Shown here: in pieces, positions 49,215 through 58,983 of the stretch
Numbering within the stretch: position 1 is the first letter of the stretch
How the letters are laid out: the number at the start of each line of letters is the position of its first letter
Source of the DNA: Sinohyriopsis cumingii
Taxonomy: Eukaryota; Mollusca; Bivalvia; Unionida; Unionidae
NCBI GenBank assembly: GCA_028554795.2
Contig: CM068827.1
Span: 78,205,677 to 78,269,676, forward strand
Length of the DNA: 64,000 bases
Direction: 5' to 3'
Position numbers and translations under genes: made by a program
Notes under the pieces: model-generated
What the model saw: only the letters and a program-made list of their open reading frames with translations
Told to the model about the DNA's origin: nothing
Database searches by the model: none

Positions 49215-50086
49215 CTGAAAAAAAGTTTAAAATTCAACTGAATAAAATGCATTAGAATGCAAAGCCAAAAACATCTATTTTTAAAATCAATCATAGTTCA
49301 AAATCATGTCAACCTTAATAACTGAAGATTCTGATCTTTGTCCATGATTTTGGATAGTTTCAGTGTGTACCTGATTCCTCCCATGGTTGTTTGCTTGTGT
49401 TTAATTATAAGACTCAGCTTTAATTATGACCTTATAATGTTATAGAAATAAATTTGTTTACAAATTTGATTGGAAAGCAACACAGATACTGGTCATTTTA
49501 TCAATAAAGTTATTAATTTCTATCTTAACATCAGTCTCTGTGGAATCAATTTAAATTTTGTTCAGTCATAATTTGAGAGGAATTATTTTAATTACTACAA
49601 AGTGCTCATTGACTTTTGGACTAAAACACTATTTTGGGATTGTTGTGAATTCAAAAATGTTTGATTTCAAGACTCAGTCTTTGTGAATTCAAAGACATAC
49701 TGGATTATATCACTGTGATATAACAATACTATTGGTACATCAGAGCATTCAAGGCCATTGGTACATCAGCACATTCAAGTCTTGTAATTCATTTGGAATA
49801 TTCTACATTTTTGTAACTGTGATAGAACTTTTATGGTTATTTCAGATTTAATTCACAATACTGTAATTTCCACTTAAAATTTCGTTTGATAAATTAGAGA
49901 TATCAATTATTTGCTGAATTTTAAAAAATTTACTAGTTTTGCTTTTTCTGTTGCTTAGTTTCAACTATAGAGTTGAAACAATGTATCTGCTAGGATGTGG
50001 ATTTCAAAAATGCAAATACAGATACCTAAGTATTCTATGCCTAAGAACTTAAAACTTTTACATGCCAGCCCAACTTTTCCACTCAC
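49215..50086 (-). other. Intron A-B: nothing recognised
   Basis: An 872-base AT-rich intron. I see only a short duplication (TTGGTACATCAGAGCATTCA and TTGGTACATCAGCACATTCA near 49733-49780). Confidence 0.6.
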
Positions 50087-50249
50087 CTTCCCTGTAACAG
50101 TAAACCGATGCATCCCTTGTGTGATCTTTACACATGGAATCCACATTTGCCCAGCCTTTATTAGGGCATGCCAGCAGGGTAGCCTCCGTAGAGTCGCACG
50201 CCATATCTGACAAATACACTGGCCCTGAGCCAGGACCATAGGGTGAACT
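50087..50249 (-). CDS. SRCR domain A, exon 2 of 2 (C-terminal half)
   Basis: The exon starts after CTTTTAG in phase 0 and reads SSPYGPGSGPVYLSDMACDS, then LLACPNKGW, SMCKDH and ASVYCYREG before a GTGAGT donor in phase 1. PYG.GSGPV.L..M.C is the usual centre of an SRCR domain, and the last three cysteines (LLAC, SMC, VYC) match the conserved C6-C8 positions. It is too short for ordinary ORF finding in this frame and was found from the splice signals. The intron separating it from its first half is 5.2 kb and contains a complete DNA transposon, a LINE and a SINE. Confidence 0.87.
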
Positions 50250-51060
50250 CTAAAAGTAGATTTTAAATGCTATTAATTTACAGCCAAAATGTGTTTAGAA
50301 ATGAAAATATTTAGTTTGCATTGCAAGGATGCAAAATTTACCAGCAAAAATAAATATGTATTATGGTCTAAAAATTTGTTCAAACTTTGTTCACATTGAT
50401 ATTCATCCTTCTACATGTAGCAATAATTTACAAATAATGTATTGGAACTCTGAAGCACATTGTTAGATATGTCACAGATCTGTTAGCCTCATATTTTCTC
50501 AATGCTAATTATTAGTAAAATTTCATTAGAAGAAATACAAATGTAAAGGTTGCTGTACTTCAAAAACAATCAAGAGCAAATCAATAAGCAGTCTTTGTTT
50601 TCTTACACCATATCGAGTTCTTAATCATAATAAGACCTTATTTCAGAAAGGAAAAAAATAGTTTTAATAATAATAACACCAACAAAAATAACAATAATAA
50701 TAATAATAATAAACAGCACTATTTTATGAGGGTAGCTCTGTTAGTATAAAATAATATTCTCCCTTGAGGACCCCAGGATACTGTAAGCACAAAGTGTATA
50801 TGATATGCAATCAATAAAAAATTGGAGAGCATGTATTTCAATATTTTAAGTGACAACTGCCCTTCAATGTACTAATCATTATACAATTTTGTTTTGAACA
50901 CATGTCGATTTGTTTCTAATCTAATGACTATGAGGAGTTCATGTCATAAAATAGCACCAGAATAAGCAAATGATTTTTTTCAATATATTTGTTTTGGGAA
51001 AAGGTATCACTGGTCAACAGTGAAATCATTACTGACTTGAAAAGGCCCTAATCTGTAGTA

Positions 51061-51116
51061 TTTTGGTGTGCCGAACACGAATATAACCGTGAAAAATTTG
51101 TATTGGCTCTCGTTTT
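51061..51116 (+). repeat. Left terminal inverted repeat
   Basis: Begins TTTTGGTGTGCCGAACACGA and ends ATTGGCTCTCGTTTT. Matches the reverse complement of 53289-53344 at 42 of 56 positions, with a 7-base mismatch cluster in the middle (positions 35-41). Confidence 0.88.
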
Positions 51117-51267
51117 GAAGATATTCATATACCTCATTTTCTATGTTTCACTGTGTAAATTTCTCCAGTAGGACTGCAGCAACATCCGGAATAATGATGT
51201 AACATTGCATAATACCATCATGCTCACATCATCCACAGTTGATTGCATCATTTTCTGATGCAATGCA

Positions 51268-51383
51268 ATACTAATGCCATGCGGCTGCTGAAGTAAGTTG
51301 ACGTCAGCAGTGTACTATACATGTGTAGGCCTATTATACTAATGCCAGGCGGCTGCTGAAGCTGACGTAAGCAGTGTACTATA
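51268..51383 (+). promoter_or_regulatory. Transposon promoter: duplicated 68-bp module with CRE-like sites and TATA box
   Basis: Two copies (51268-51319 and 51336-51383) of ATACTAATGCCA(T/G)GCGGCT, GCTGAAG, a TGACGT site and GCAGTGTACTATA. Copy 1 contains a perfect palindromic TGACGTCA (51299-51306); copy 2 has TGACGTAA (51363-51370). Copy 2 runs into TATATAAAG (51381-51389), the only good TATA box before the ORF, about 115 bases from the ATG. CCCAATCAG (a CCAAT-like box) follows immediately. Confidence 0.6.
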
Positions 51384-51501
51384 TAAAGCCCAATCAGATA
51401 GGTTCAGCATTTAAAATATTTTAGACGTTGTGCGAGACAGTTCAAGCTACTGTTACATAAAACTTATTATTTTATCCATTTACGTACAATAAAGAACAGT
51501 A

Positions 51502-53190
51502 ATGCCTCGAAAGTGTGTTAATACCGCGGACAATTTTTGCTATATTTGTGGGGAAGTGACATTTGCCAACCAGAAGAAAAGTATCAATTCTCAAGTGAAG
51601 AAGGCATATCATCTTTACTTCGGATGCAAGGTTGGTGACCAAGACAAGCCTTGGGCTCCGCATATATGCTGTGCTACATGTACAACACAGCTTTCACAGT
51701 GGTTGAATTGCAAAAGGTCATCAATGCCGTTTGCAGTCCCAATGGTGTGGAGAGAGCCAAGCAACCACCTAAATGACTGTTACTTCTGCTTGGTTCCTCC
51801 TCTTTCCGGCGGAATAACGAAGCGAAAGAAGTCGAGAATAGTCTACCCAAACATTCCGTCTGCATTGAGACCAGTTCCACATGGTGAGGGACTTCCTATT
51901 CCAGAACCTCCAGCAGAATATTCTCTTGATTCATCTGACGAAGACAAAGGTGAGTCGACCTGTTCTTCTCCTGGTCCATCAGCATGCAGTGATCCAGATT
52001 TTCACTGTGGTGCATCATCAACCCCACACAGAATAACACAGGAAGAACTAAATGACCTGATTCGTGATTTGGACTTATCAAAGAACAAGGCAGAATTGCT
52101 AGGATCAAGACTCCAACAATGGAATCTTCTAGAAGTAGATGTCACAATTACTGCATATCGAAAGTGCCACCAGCAATTGGAGCCTTTCTTCAGAAAGGAA
52201 AGTAATCTGATATTCTGTTCCGATATTGAGGGCCTCATGAATGCTTTAAAAATCACTCATGACCCACAAGAATGGAGACTATTTGTGGACTCTTCGAAAC
52301 TGAGTCTCAAGGCTGTGCTTTTGCACAATGGAAACATTCTTCCATCTATTCCAGTAGCGTATGCTGTCCACATGAAAGAGACATACGATAACTTAAGGCA
52401 GCTACTGAATTCCATTGAGTATAACAAGTACAGCTGGCACCTCTGTGGTGATTTGAAGGTAGTTGCCCTTTTAATGGGACTGCAGCAAGGATATACAAAA
52501 TACATGTGTTTCTTATGCGAGTGGGATAGCCGAGCAAGGGAAATGCACTACATGAGGAAGGAATGGACTCACAGGCAGAATGTAGCCATTGGAGAGAACA
52601 ATATCCAACACCCAGCTCTGGTTGAGGCTCAGAAAATCTTGCTACCACCCCTTCACATCAAACTAGGTTTGATGAAGAACTTCGTGAAAGCCATTGACCG
52701 GACTTTGCCAGCATTCCGATACCTGCATGAAAAATTCCCTCGACTCAGCGAAGCAAAGATTAAAGAGGGAGTTTTTGTGGGTCCTCAGATTCGAGAGCTT
52801 TTCAAAGATGACCGGTTCAACAACTTGCTGGAAGGTGACGCGAAACAAGCATGGAATGCTTTTCGCCTAGTTTCTACAAACTTCCTCGGAAATGTTAGGG
52901 CAGAAAACTATAAGGAACTAGTAGAAGACATGTTGATGAAGTATAAGAAACTTGGCTGCAATATGTCTCTAAAGATTCACTTCCTTCATTCCCATTTGGA
53001 TTTCTTTCCTAGCAACTGTGGTATTGTTAGTGATGAACACGGCGAACGTTTTCATCAAGATATCGCAACAATGGAACAAAGATACCAGGGAAAATGGTCC
53101 ACTACAATGCTGGCTGACTACTGCTGGACACTCCTCAGAGATGCTCCCGAACAGCTGTACAAGAGACAGGCGAAGAAATCTAAGATGTAG
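51502..53190 (+). CDS. Transposase-like protein with N-terminal zinc-binding region
   Basis: An intact intronless ORF of 562 residues. The N terminus has paired cysteines (C13-x2-C16, C57-x2-C60, C93-x2-C96) suggesting a zinc-binding DNA-contact module; residues 105-175 are basic, then Pro/Ser/acidic-rich and probably disordered. The core (about 205-545) carries FVDSSKLSLKAVLLHNG (D263), HLCGDLKVVALLMGLQ (D317), a C-F-L-C-E-W-D-S-R insertion (C336, C339), PPLHIKLGLMKNFVKA, and IHFLHSHLDFFPSN with DEHGERFHQDI (E512 or E515). An acidic D...D...E series on this scaffold fits an RNase H-fold transposase, but the catalytic triad is inferred. I recall near-identical 'uncharacterized' proteins in many copies from cnidarians, molluscs and fishes; I cannot name the superfamily. 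Placement between inverted repeats supports transposase. Confidence 0.8.
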   Translation: MPRKCVNTADNFCYICGEVTFANQKKSINSQVKKAYHLYFGCKVGDQDKPWAPHICCATCTTQLSQWLNCKRSSMPFAVPMVWREPSNHLNDCYFCLVPPLSGGITKRKKSRIVYPNIPSALRPVPHGEGLPIPEPPAEYSLDSSDEDKGESTCSSPGPSACSDPDFHCGASSTPHRITQEELNDLIRDLDLSKNKAELLGSRLQQWNLLEVDVTITAYRKCHQQLEPFFRKESNLIFCSDIEGLMNALKITHDPQEWRLFVDSSKLSLKAVLLHNGNILPSIPVAYAVHMKETYDNLRQLLNSIEYNKYSWHLCGDLKVVALLMGLQQGYTKYMCFLCEWDSRAREMHYMRKEWTHRQNVAIGENNIQHPALVEAQKILLPPLHIKLGLMKNFVKAIDRTLPAFRYLHEKFPRLSEAKIKEGVFVGPQIRELFKDDRFNNLLEGDAKQAWNAFRLVSTNFLGNVRAENYKELVEDMLMKYKKLGCNMSLKIHFLHSHLDFFPSNCGIVSDEHGERFHQDIATMEQRYQGKWSTTMLADYCWTLLRDAPEQLYKRQAKKSKM

Positions 53191-53288
53191 TCAATGACTT
53201 GATTTTTTATAGGTAGGCTATTACAGTTGACCTTTTACTATTGGAATGCATTTCGTTATGTAAACATTAATTTCTTGCAGATTACAAA

Positions 53289-53344
53289 AAAACTAGAGCC
53301 AATTTTGCAATTTGACTGTCATATTCGTGTTCAGCACATAAAAA
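53289..53344 (-). repeat. Right terminal inverted repeat
   Basis: Read on the minus strand: TTTTTATGTGCTGAACACGA to ATTGGCTCTAGTTTT. The match stops abruptly just outside, where only about 4 of the next 10 positions agree. Confidence 0.88.
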
Positions 53345-53449
53345 TTGATAAGAATTGACTAATTTTATTTCAGTAACATGACTTTTGTAAAAATTTGTTG
53401 TCCAGTGTTATATATTCTGCACTGATCATTTGTAGTTGATGTCAGTTTA

Positions 53450-54955
53450 GCTCCTTGATGTTGTTTTTCTGACTTAAAATGAAACATGCCATGCAAATAT
53501 TGAGAACAATTCATCAATTTGAACATTAATAATGACTTGTGGTAGGATTATCTGCTTTTCAATTTTAACCATTTCCATTCTGACAATAGAATTTTTAATG
53601 GTATATCCAATGGTAAATTTAGGATAATTCTTGCTGCCTTTCTCTTTTAAGTTTGTGGATTGTTTCAATATTGGTATAAGTTGTATTTCCCCAAACTGTG
53701 CAGCAAGTAGTCCAGAAGAGGAAGAATGAATGAACTGTTGAATAAATTCCACTAGTTGAGTGGTAGGTAACTTTTTATCCTTTGTAAAAGTTAAATTCTT
53801 GAGTTCACTACAGAACAACGTGTTTCACTGATTTGCATAATTTGCACCAGACTATATTCTTGTCAAAATTTTCTATTCAATTATCTTCAATAAACAGTTC
53901 AAAATTTGGATATTTATTCAGATAATCTTTGACTTGTTCCAAGCAACATTATCTTGGTTTTGAGGGGATTGATAAACATTGTTATTAAGTGAGTACTGAT
54001 GTTCGACTTCAAATAAATCTTTACCCAATTGTTTGTTTACTGTTTTAACATTAGAATCAGACTTACACAAAGTAGTCTCATCCGCATATAGATAAGTTTC
54101 TGAATTTTGTACATACAGGGGTTAGTCATTTATAAACAATATGAATAATACAGACCATAAAATAGAACCCTGTGGAACTCCTTTGTTCATGGACATTAGC
54201 TCTGATTGAATGTTTTTAATAACAACTTGTTGGTTTCTGTCATGGATGTATAATTGAACCATGAGAATGATAAATGAGAACACTTGTACTTTTCAAGGCT
54301 CCATGCAACTATTGGATGGTCAACTAAATCAAAACCTTAAAATTAAAATACATATTAGTTCCAACCAATTCTCCATTGTCCATATCAAGCAGCCAGTCAT
54401 CAGTGAGTTTTGCAAGTGCAGATTGACAGGAATGGTTCTGTCTAAATTCTTGCAAGGAGTGATTTAAACAGTACTGTAAAAGGTAACCAGTGATGATTGG
54501 AAACATGTATTTCAAACAGTCTGGATATTGTTGGCAGAACAGATATTCTGGATTTGATCTTGAATCCATTTTTGTAAACAGACATAATCTAGACAGACTT
54601 CAGTTGAAATGGAAAGATGAAAGATTCCCTTAGCAATGCTTTGATTAATTATGTTGGTAAGAGATGGAATAATAATATCTGCATGTTTTCTAAGATGAAT
54701 GGACCAATCTGACCAAATCCAGTTGATTTCTTAGAAAATAACATTTTCAATTCACTTATTACATCTAAACATGGCATAAATGGAATTGTGAACTGTACAT
54801 TTTCAGGGATTTTAGATTTAATAAATTCTTTTTACATGATATTTTTGCAACAGTATTCAATATGTATATGTAATAAAGTGCTCACTGAATCTTTTAACAA
54901 TATCATGTATATCATTGATAATTTTCTCATCAATTATTAGCTGATTTGGTATCTT
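53450..54955 (-). mobile_element. LINE (CR1/Jockey-like), decayed
   Basis: Minus-strand motifs across shifting frames: IPNQLIIDEKIINDIHD, IIPSLTNIINQSIAKGIF, V-L-P-T-I-S-R-L-F-E, FRQNHSCQSALAKL and D-N-G-E-L-V-G, G-F-Y-G-L-Y-Y, L-K-T-K-I-M-L-L-G-T-S, RRIKSYLPLN-like and KAARIILNLPLDIPLKILLS. The Y/F-A-D-D catalytic box is not intact. Several frames are broken. It sits between the TIR transposon and the SINE-1 copy; the 5' end may be at the SINE boundary or earlier. Confidence 0.8.
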
Positions 54956-54967
54956 ACTGTTTTTGTT

Positions 54968-55235
54968 GACCGCTTATGTGGCCTAGTGGTTAGAGCATCT
55001 GCCTCAGATGTGAGAGATTGTGGGTTCAAACCCTGACCTAGTCATACCAAAGACTTATATAAAAATATACTAAAAGCTGCCATGCTAGGTGCTCAGCATT
55101 AAGAGGTTTAAGTGTCAGGCCTTGTTGGCCTGGTGTCAGGATAATGTGACTGAGTGGGACATCATGCTACATGTCTGCGGCATGATGCCCCAGTGTTAGA
55201 CATCACTATAAACTGCCAAACTGCATACACACACA
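54968..55235 (+). mobile_element. SINE-1, copy 5, with target-site duplication
   Basis: Head TGGCCTAGTGGTTAGAGCAT, B-box region GGGTTCAAACCCTG, body and ACACACACA tail. A 13-base target-site duplication TACTGTTTTTGTT occurs at 54955-54967 and 55236-55248, showing retrotransposition. The tail abuts the donor side of domain A exon 1 by about 200 bp. Confidence 0.92.
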
Positions 55236-55437
55236 TACTGTTTTTGTTTGGTCCATATTTTGGTTGGATTTTCAGCATTTTCAACCGATGTTTTATAAAA
55301 TATTCTTTTCTCAGATTGAGTCTTAGTAGTACATCTGTTATGCACTGCATGTAATTATAAATGGTCATAAAATTTTCAAGGTAAGCAACATGTTTCCATT
55401 GCATTATATACGCACTGAAATATAGTAAAAACTCTAC

Positions 55438-55601
55438 CTTAAATGCTATCCCATCCTTGAACCCCTGTTGGCGACAAAGAACTCGGGCATCAAAAACTGA
55501 CCATCCATAATCACACACTGTACCCCATCCTCCTTCATACTGAATTTCAACACGGCCATAGTGGTCACTCCCATTTGAATTGGCTAATCTTACTTTAATC
55601 T
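55438..55601 (-). CDS. SRCR domain A, exon 1 of 2 (N-terminal half)
   Basis: This is the most upstream exon I can place. Its acceptor is TTTCACAG followed by AGATTAAAG; it reads in phase 1 from I-K-V-R-L-A and has the canonical stretch [19 protein letters not shown] and RVLCRQQGF. It ends ...GIAFK at an AAG codon followed by GTAGAG, a phase-0 donor. It joins the exon at 50087-50249 to give a 109-residue domain with cysteines in WGTVC and RVLC here and four more in the next exon. In group A SRCR genes a domain split over two exons is common. Because the domain begins mid-protein with phase 1, further exons must lie upstream (right), but I recognised none between 55602 and 64000. Confidence 0.88.
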
Positions 55602-57769
55602 CTGTGAAATGTAAATAAACCAATTACACATTTTTATCTTAAACACCTTATAATATTTAATTTGCACAATGAAAAAAGCAATTAACAGCAATCATGATCT
55701 GTAATGCTGTGATTGTACTTGTGGCGATAGGTGTCTCATCCCGATACAATACCAATTGAAGAAGGAACTATATCTTAGACATGTAGCATAATCTAGATTT
55801 GGGTTTCACAAAATAATTTTTCTCCTTTATGTGTGATACAGCATGACCATGTGAGAAAGCCATATGGGAAACAATTATCCCATATGAGTGCACTTGTTGA
55901 CACTACTGATAATTTCATTATGTTCTTGATGTCAAGAATGTCTCCAATATTTCTATCATAATTTTAAATTAATATTGAAAAGAAATTTTTCCAGAGTATA
56001 AATATAAATTCTTGTTTATAGTAAATTCTTTGTTTTAAACTAATTTGTTATGTTCTATCCAAAGATACAATTTTTTAAAAGAAAATATTTATCTTTATCT
56101 AGTTACACTCATACTTATGATCTTTTTTTTACCACCACTCTATTCTAATCAGAAATTAAAGAAAAATATTCCGTCATATGCATTGGTGTAAGACAAAAAA
56201 AAATCCCATCCTGTGGGATCAGATTTTGTGTACAGGAACACATTCTGTCACCCTTGGACAGGATTCCCCTATCATACATTATTGCATATGATGGATTTTA
56301 TTATCATCACCTATAAACAGTGCTATGACAAATACAAATCATAGCCGCCAGAGCAAGCGAGACAGGAATCCTAGTTTCAACTGAATACAGAAACAAATGT
56401 ATACAGGAGATAACTTTAAAATCTTTTATATAAAGTCTTAATACAGACAACACCAACACCAACACAGCTAATGAAAGGTGATATCTGTGTCTAATTGAGC
56501 ATAATGGTAATGTCTGACCAAAATACTATCTTTTAGTGGAAAGACCAGTTGAAATCAATTTTTTTCTTAATAAAATGTTTATTCCTTAATACTTACCTAA
56601 CACCCTAGAAAACTACTACTACCTCCCAAATCCAGACCTACCAGGCCTGAACCTTTCAGCTAAAAAGCTATAAGTTATCTGTCCACATAGGTGGCAGTTA
56701 GTGATCTCCCCTTGAGACAGGAATTGACACCAAATCCCATGAATACTTCAGTTATGACTGGAGTTGAAGGCACATTCTCTATATGGATGTAACTGCAGGG
56801 AGGCTCAGAAGGTTTATGTTTATTATGATCAAGTAAGTGTTATTGAAGAAACAAATTTTACAAGAAAAATTCTTTTCTTCTTCAAATACTTACATGGTCA
56901 TGTACTACCTCAGAAGAATAGGACACAGATAGTCAGAGAGATACATACCCTTGCCCTGGAAAGACCATCTCCAATACCCTAAGTTATGTGAGACACCTTC
57001 TAGATAACCTGACTGGAGAATAGACTCCATATCTTGGGGAAGTGGCTTCAAAAAGGAAATTTTTTCTCCTGCAACATATCCAGTGGAAGCTGAGAAATCA
57101 TGTCCTTGTGAAGGACCCAGAAAGGTAACCTCGTGTACACAGCTATAGGTCCTACCAGATCAAGTTGAACCCATAGCTTCATGAGCTGAGATGAGAAGCA
57201 AATTCTCTGGAGCTATATTCCAACACGTGGAATAAATAATTCACTTCATCCAGAACGAAAGTGTCTGTGATGATAAGTTGTCCTTTCGCTCTGTGAGGTT
57301 TCAATAGAAGGGCATGATCTCCGTCAATGAAATGACTCAGTTCTCAAGTACCACCTTAGTGCCTGCACTGGGTCCTGTAGATGACCTTGTGATGAAATGT
57401 CCATCATATACAGGAATTTCATTACAAAAGTCTGATTTGCATGAACTGGAGCCTGTTCATGGCAATGACTGCTGAGACCATCATGACTGATACTGACCCA
57501 CCCTGTCAGAACTGCAGTTATTTTGGGTCCATGGACAGAACAAGTATTTTACTTGTTTTGCCTTCCATTCACTAATGGAGTGGGGAAGGAGGTGTTTGAT
57601 AAGAGATGAACCAAAAAGGTTCTTGAGAATAGATCAAATGGAGTCGTGCTCAGCCAGATTTGTACCCATAATAGATTACACCTGGGCAAAGAGCCAACAT
57701 CTTCATATGTGTGTAATCAAAACTGGACATACCTGTCAACTTTTCAAAAGCCTGACAAGTAGGAAGATT

Positions 57770-58012
57770 GAATAAAAAAAAGGGAAATTGGGACCTAAAA
57801 ATTGGGCTTTTTTTTTGGACTACATATTGATTGATGTACTGTGTCTAATATGAGTGAAATCTTCAAAATAATGCACCGTTTCTCTCTATGACATTTCTCA
57901 TTTTCCCCCAGGGCATGCCCTATTTTCATATTCTTGTCAGCTGTGGCCAAGCTGCACAATAGCTACAGGTTAGTCATAAATAAATCAGCAAGAAAGCCAG
58001 TGTGACTTTTTA
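57770..58012 (+). repeat. Unclassified dispersed repeat, copy 2
   Basis: Matches the reverse complement of 27724-27970 over about 240 bp (GGGACCTAAAA, TTTTCCCCCAGGGCATGC, TATTTTCATATTCTTGTCAG, CACAATAGCTA, AGCAAGAAAGCCAG). It lies within the broken recombinase region of DIRS copy 2, so it probably inserted there. Confidence 0.7.
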
Positions 58013-58728
58013 ACATTTAAACCTTATCATTGCAATTATCTTGTAAAAAGGACTGACCTTCTAACACAATCCAAAGAAAACAGATTCTTCAGTGTGTTAT
58101 GTAAACACCAGCAATTGATTGGAAAATAAATGATGCCCTATTTTGTCATAACTAGAGGCGCCTAAATACACAATTTTGAAGCTACCATACATGTGGAACC
58201 CCCCCCCCATTTTTTATCTCAAATTTTGTCTATATTCTGAACTCAAAATGCATTTAACACTGTTTAATAAATAATATATTATTTTGAATTACGTTTTTTG
58301 AGGGCACATAAGCTGCTTGTTATGCTTCTTCATTCCTTCTTCTAATTTAATTAATGTTTCTATATACAGTACAGCAATGCCTGGTGTTCACTCATGTAAG
58401 TTTCTTTGATAGGAACAGAGATAGTGAAGCATTCATAGTGATCATTTCTTGGGATTAAAGTTAATTGCTGACAATTTTATTGCTGTGGTTTATTTTCTGA
58501 TTTTAGTTATGTTCCAGGTTTTAAAAAAAATCATAAGTTGACATCAATAGTGTTTAAACTTAACATTCTATTTACATAAAAAAAAATGTTGGTAGTGTGA
58601 TAATAATGATTATGTCACAACAATATTCATGGGTGATAAAACAGAACAAGGCTTCTATGGATTGCATAAGATACAACTATTTGTGTAGGTTTTCTTTAGG
58701 AGTAATGAAAATAGACAGGCATAATGTA

Positions 58729-58983
58729 GTTGTTTTTGTTGTTGTTGTTGTTTAATGCCATTTTTCAGCAGACGATAGGCTATACATGGCGGCCAGTATT
58801 AATGGTGGAGGAAGAACCTGGGAAATCCCCAGAAAGAACCACCGACCCTTGAGAAGCTACTGGCAAGCTTTCTCACATACCCACATTGGCCAAATCCGAG
58901 ACTTGAACCCACGCAGACAGAGGTGAGATGGCAGTGATCCATAACGGAGAGCGCTTTAGACCACTCAGCCACTCAGGGCCCCT
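58729..58983 (-). mobile_element. SINE-2, copy 5
   Basis: Full-length. Head at right (GGGGCCCTGAGTGGCTGAGT on the minus strand), tail of AACAACAACAACAAAAAC. A 14-base target-site duplication ACAGGCATAATGTA at 58715-58728 and 58984-58997. Inserted into the recombinase part of DIRS copy 2. Confidence 0.93.

Larger units (their letters stand above)
51061..53344 (+). mobile_element. Autonomous TIR DNA transposon (unclassified DDE type)
   Basis: A 2284-bp segment bounded by 56-bp inverted repeats (51061-51116 and 53289-53344) that align without gaps at 42 of 56 positions, including GAACACGAATAT and ATTGGCTCT. It contains its own TATA-box promoter and a single uninterrupted 562-codon ORF. A target-site duplication could not be fixed, so the true ends may be a few bases different. 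It lies antisense to the SRCR gene inside the intron of domain A. Confidence 0.85.
50250..55437 (-). other. Intron inside domain A: DNA transposon, LINE, SINE
   Basis: A 5.2 kb intron with the TIR transposon (51061-53344), a LINE (about 53450-54955) and a SINE-1 (54968-55235) lying side by side. From 50250 to 51050 there is only AT-rich sequence with an (AAT)n run at 50688-50713. Confidence 0.75.
1..55601 (-). other. Multi-domain SRCR gene (partial; exons listed separately)
   Basis: Thirteen exons on the minus strand join into one frame of about 997 codons encoding nine full SRCR domains (A-I, 104-112 residues each) plus the start of a tenth. SRCR domains are extracellular ligand-binding modules found in scavenger receptors and innate-immune proteins. 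What I see is the SRCR signature (G.V.....W..VC....W...DA.V.C...G, then C.G.E..L..C, then C......AGV.C) in each block, consistent phase-1 joins and GT-AG borders. All domains have the six cysteines usual for group A and lack the first and fourth cysteines of group B; B, E and H add a CC pair. Many N-glycosylation sequons support an extracellular protein. The signal peptide, any membrane anchor and the C terminus lie outside or were not recognised, so secreted versus receptor form is undecided. Confidence 0.9.

Noticed and set aside
53474-53818. 114-codon minus-strand frame as a host gene
   Set aside because: It overlaps in another frame the LINE reverse-transcriptase C-terminal part (K-A-A-R-I-I-L-N-L-P) and is a shadow.
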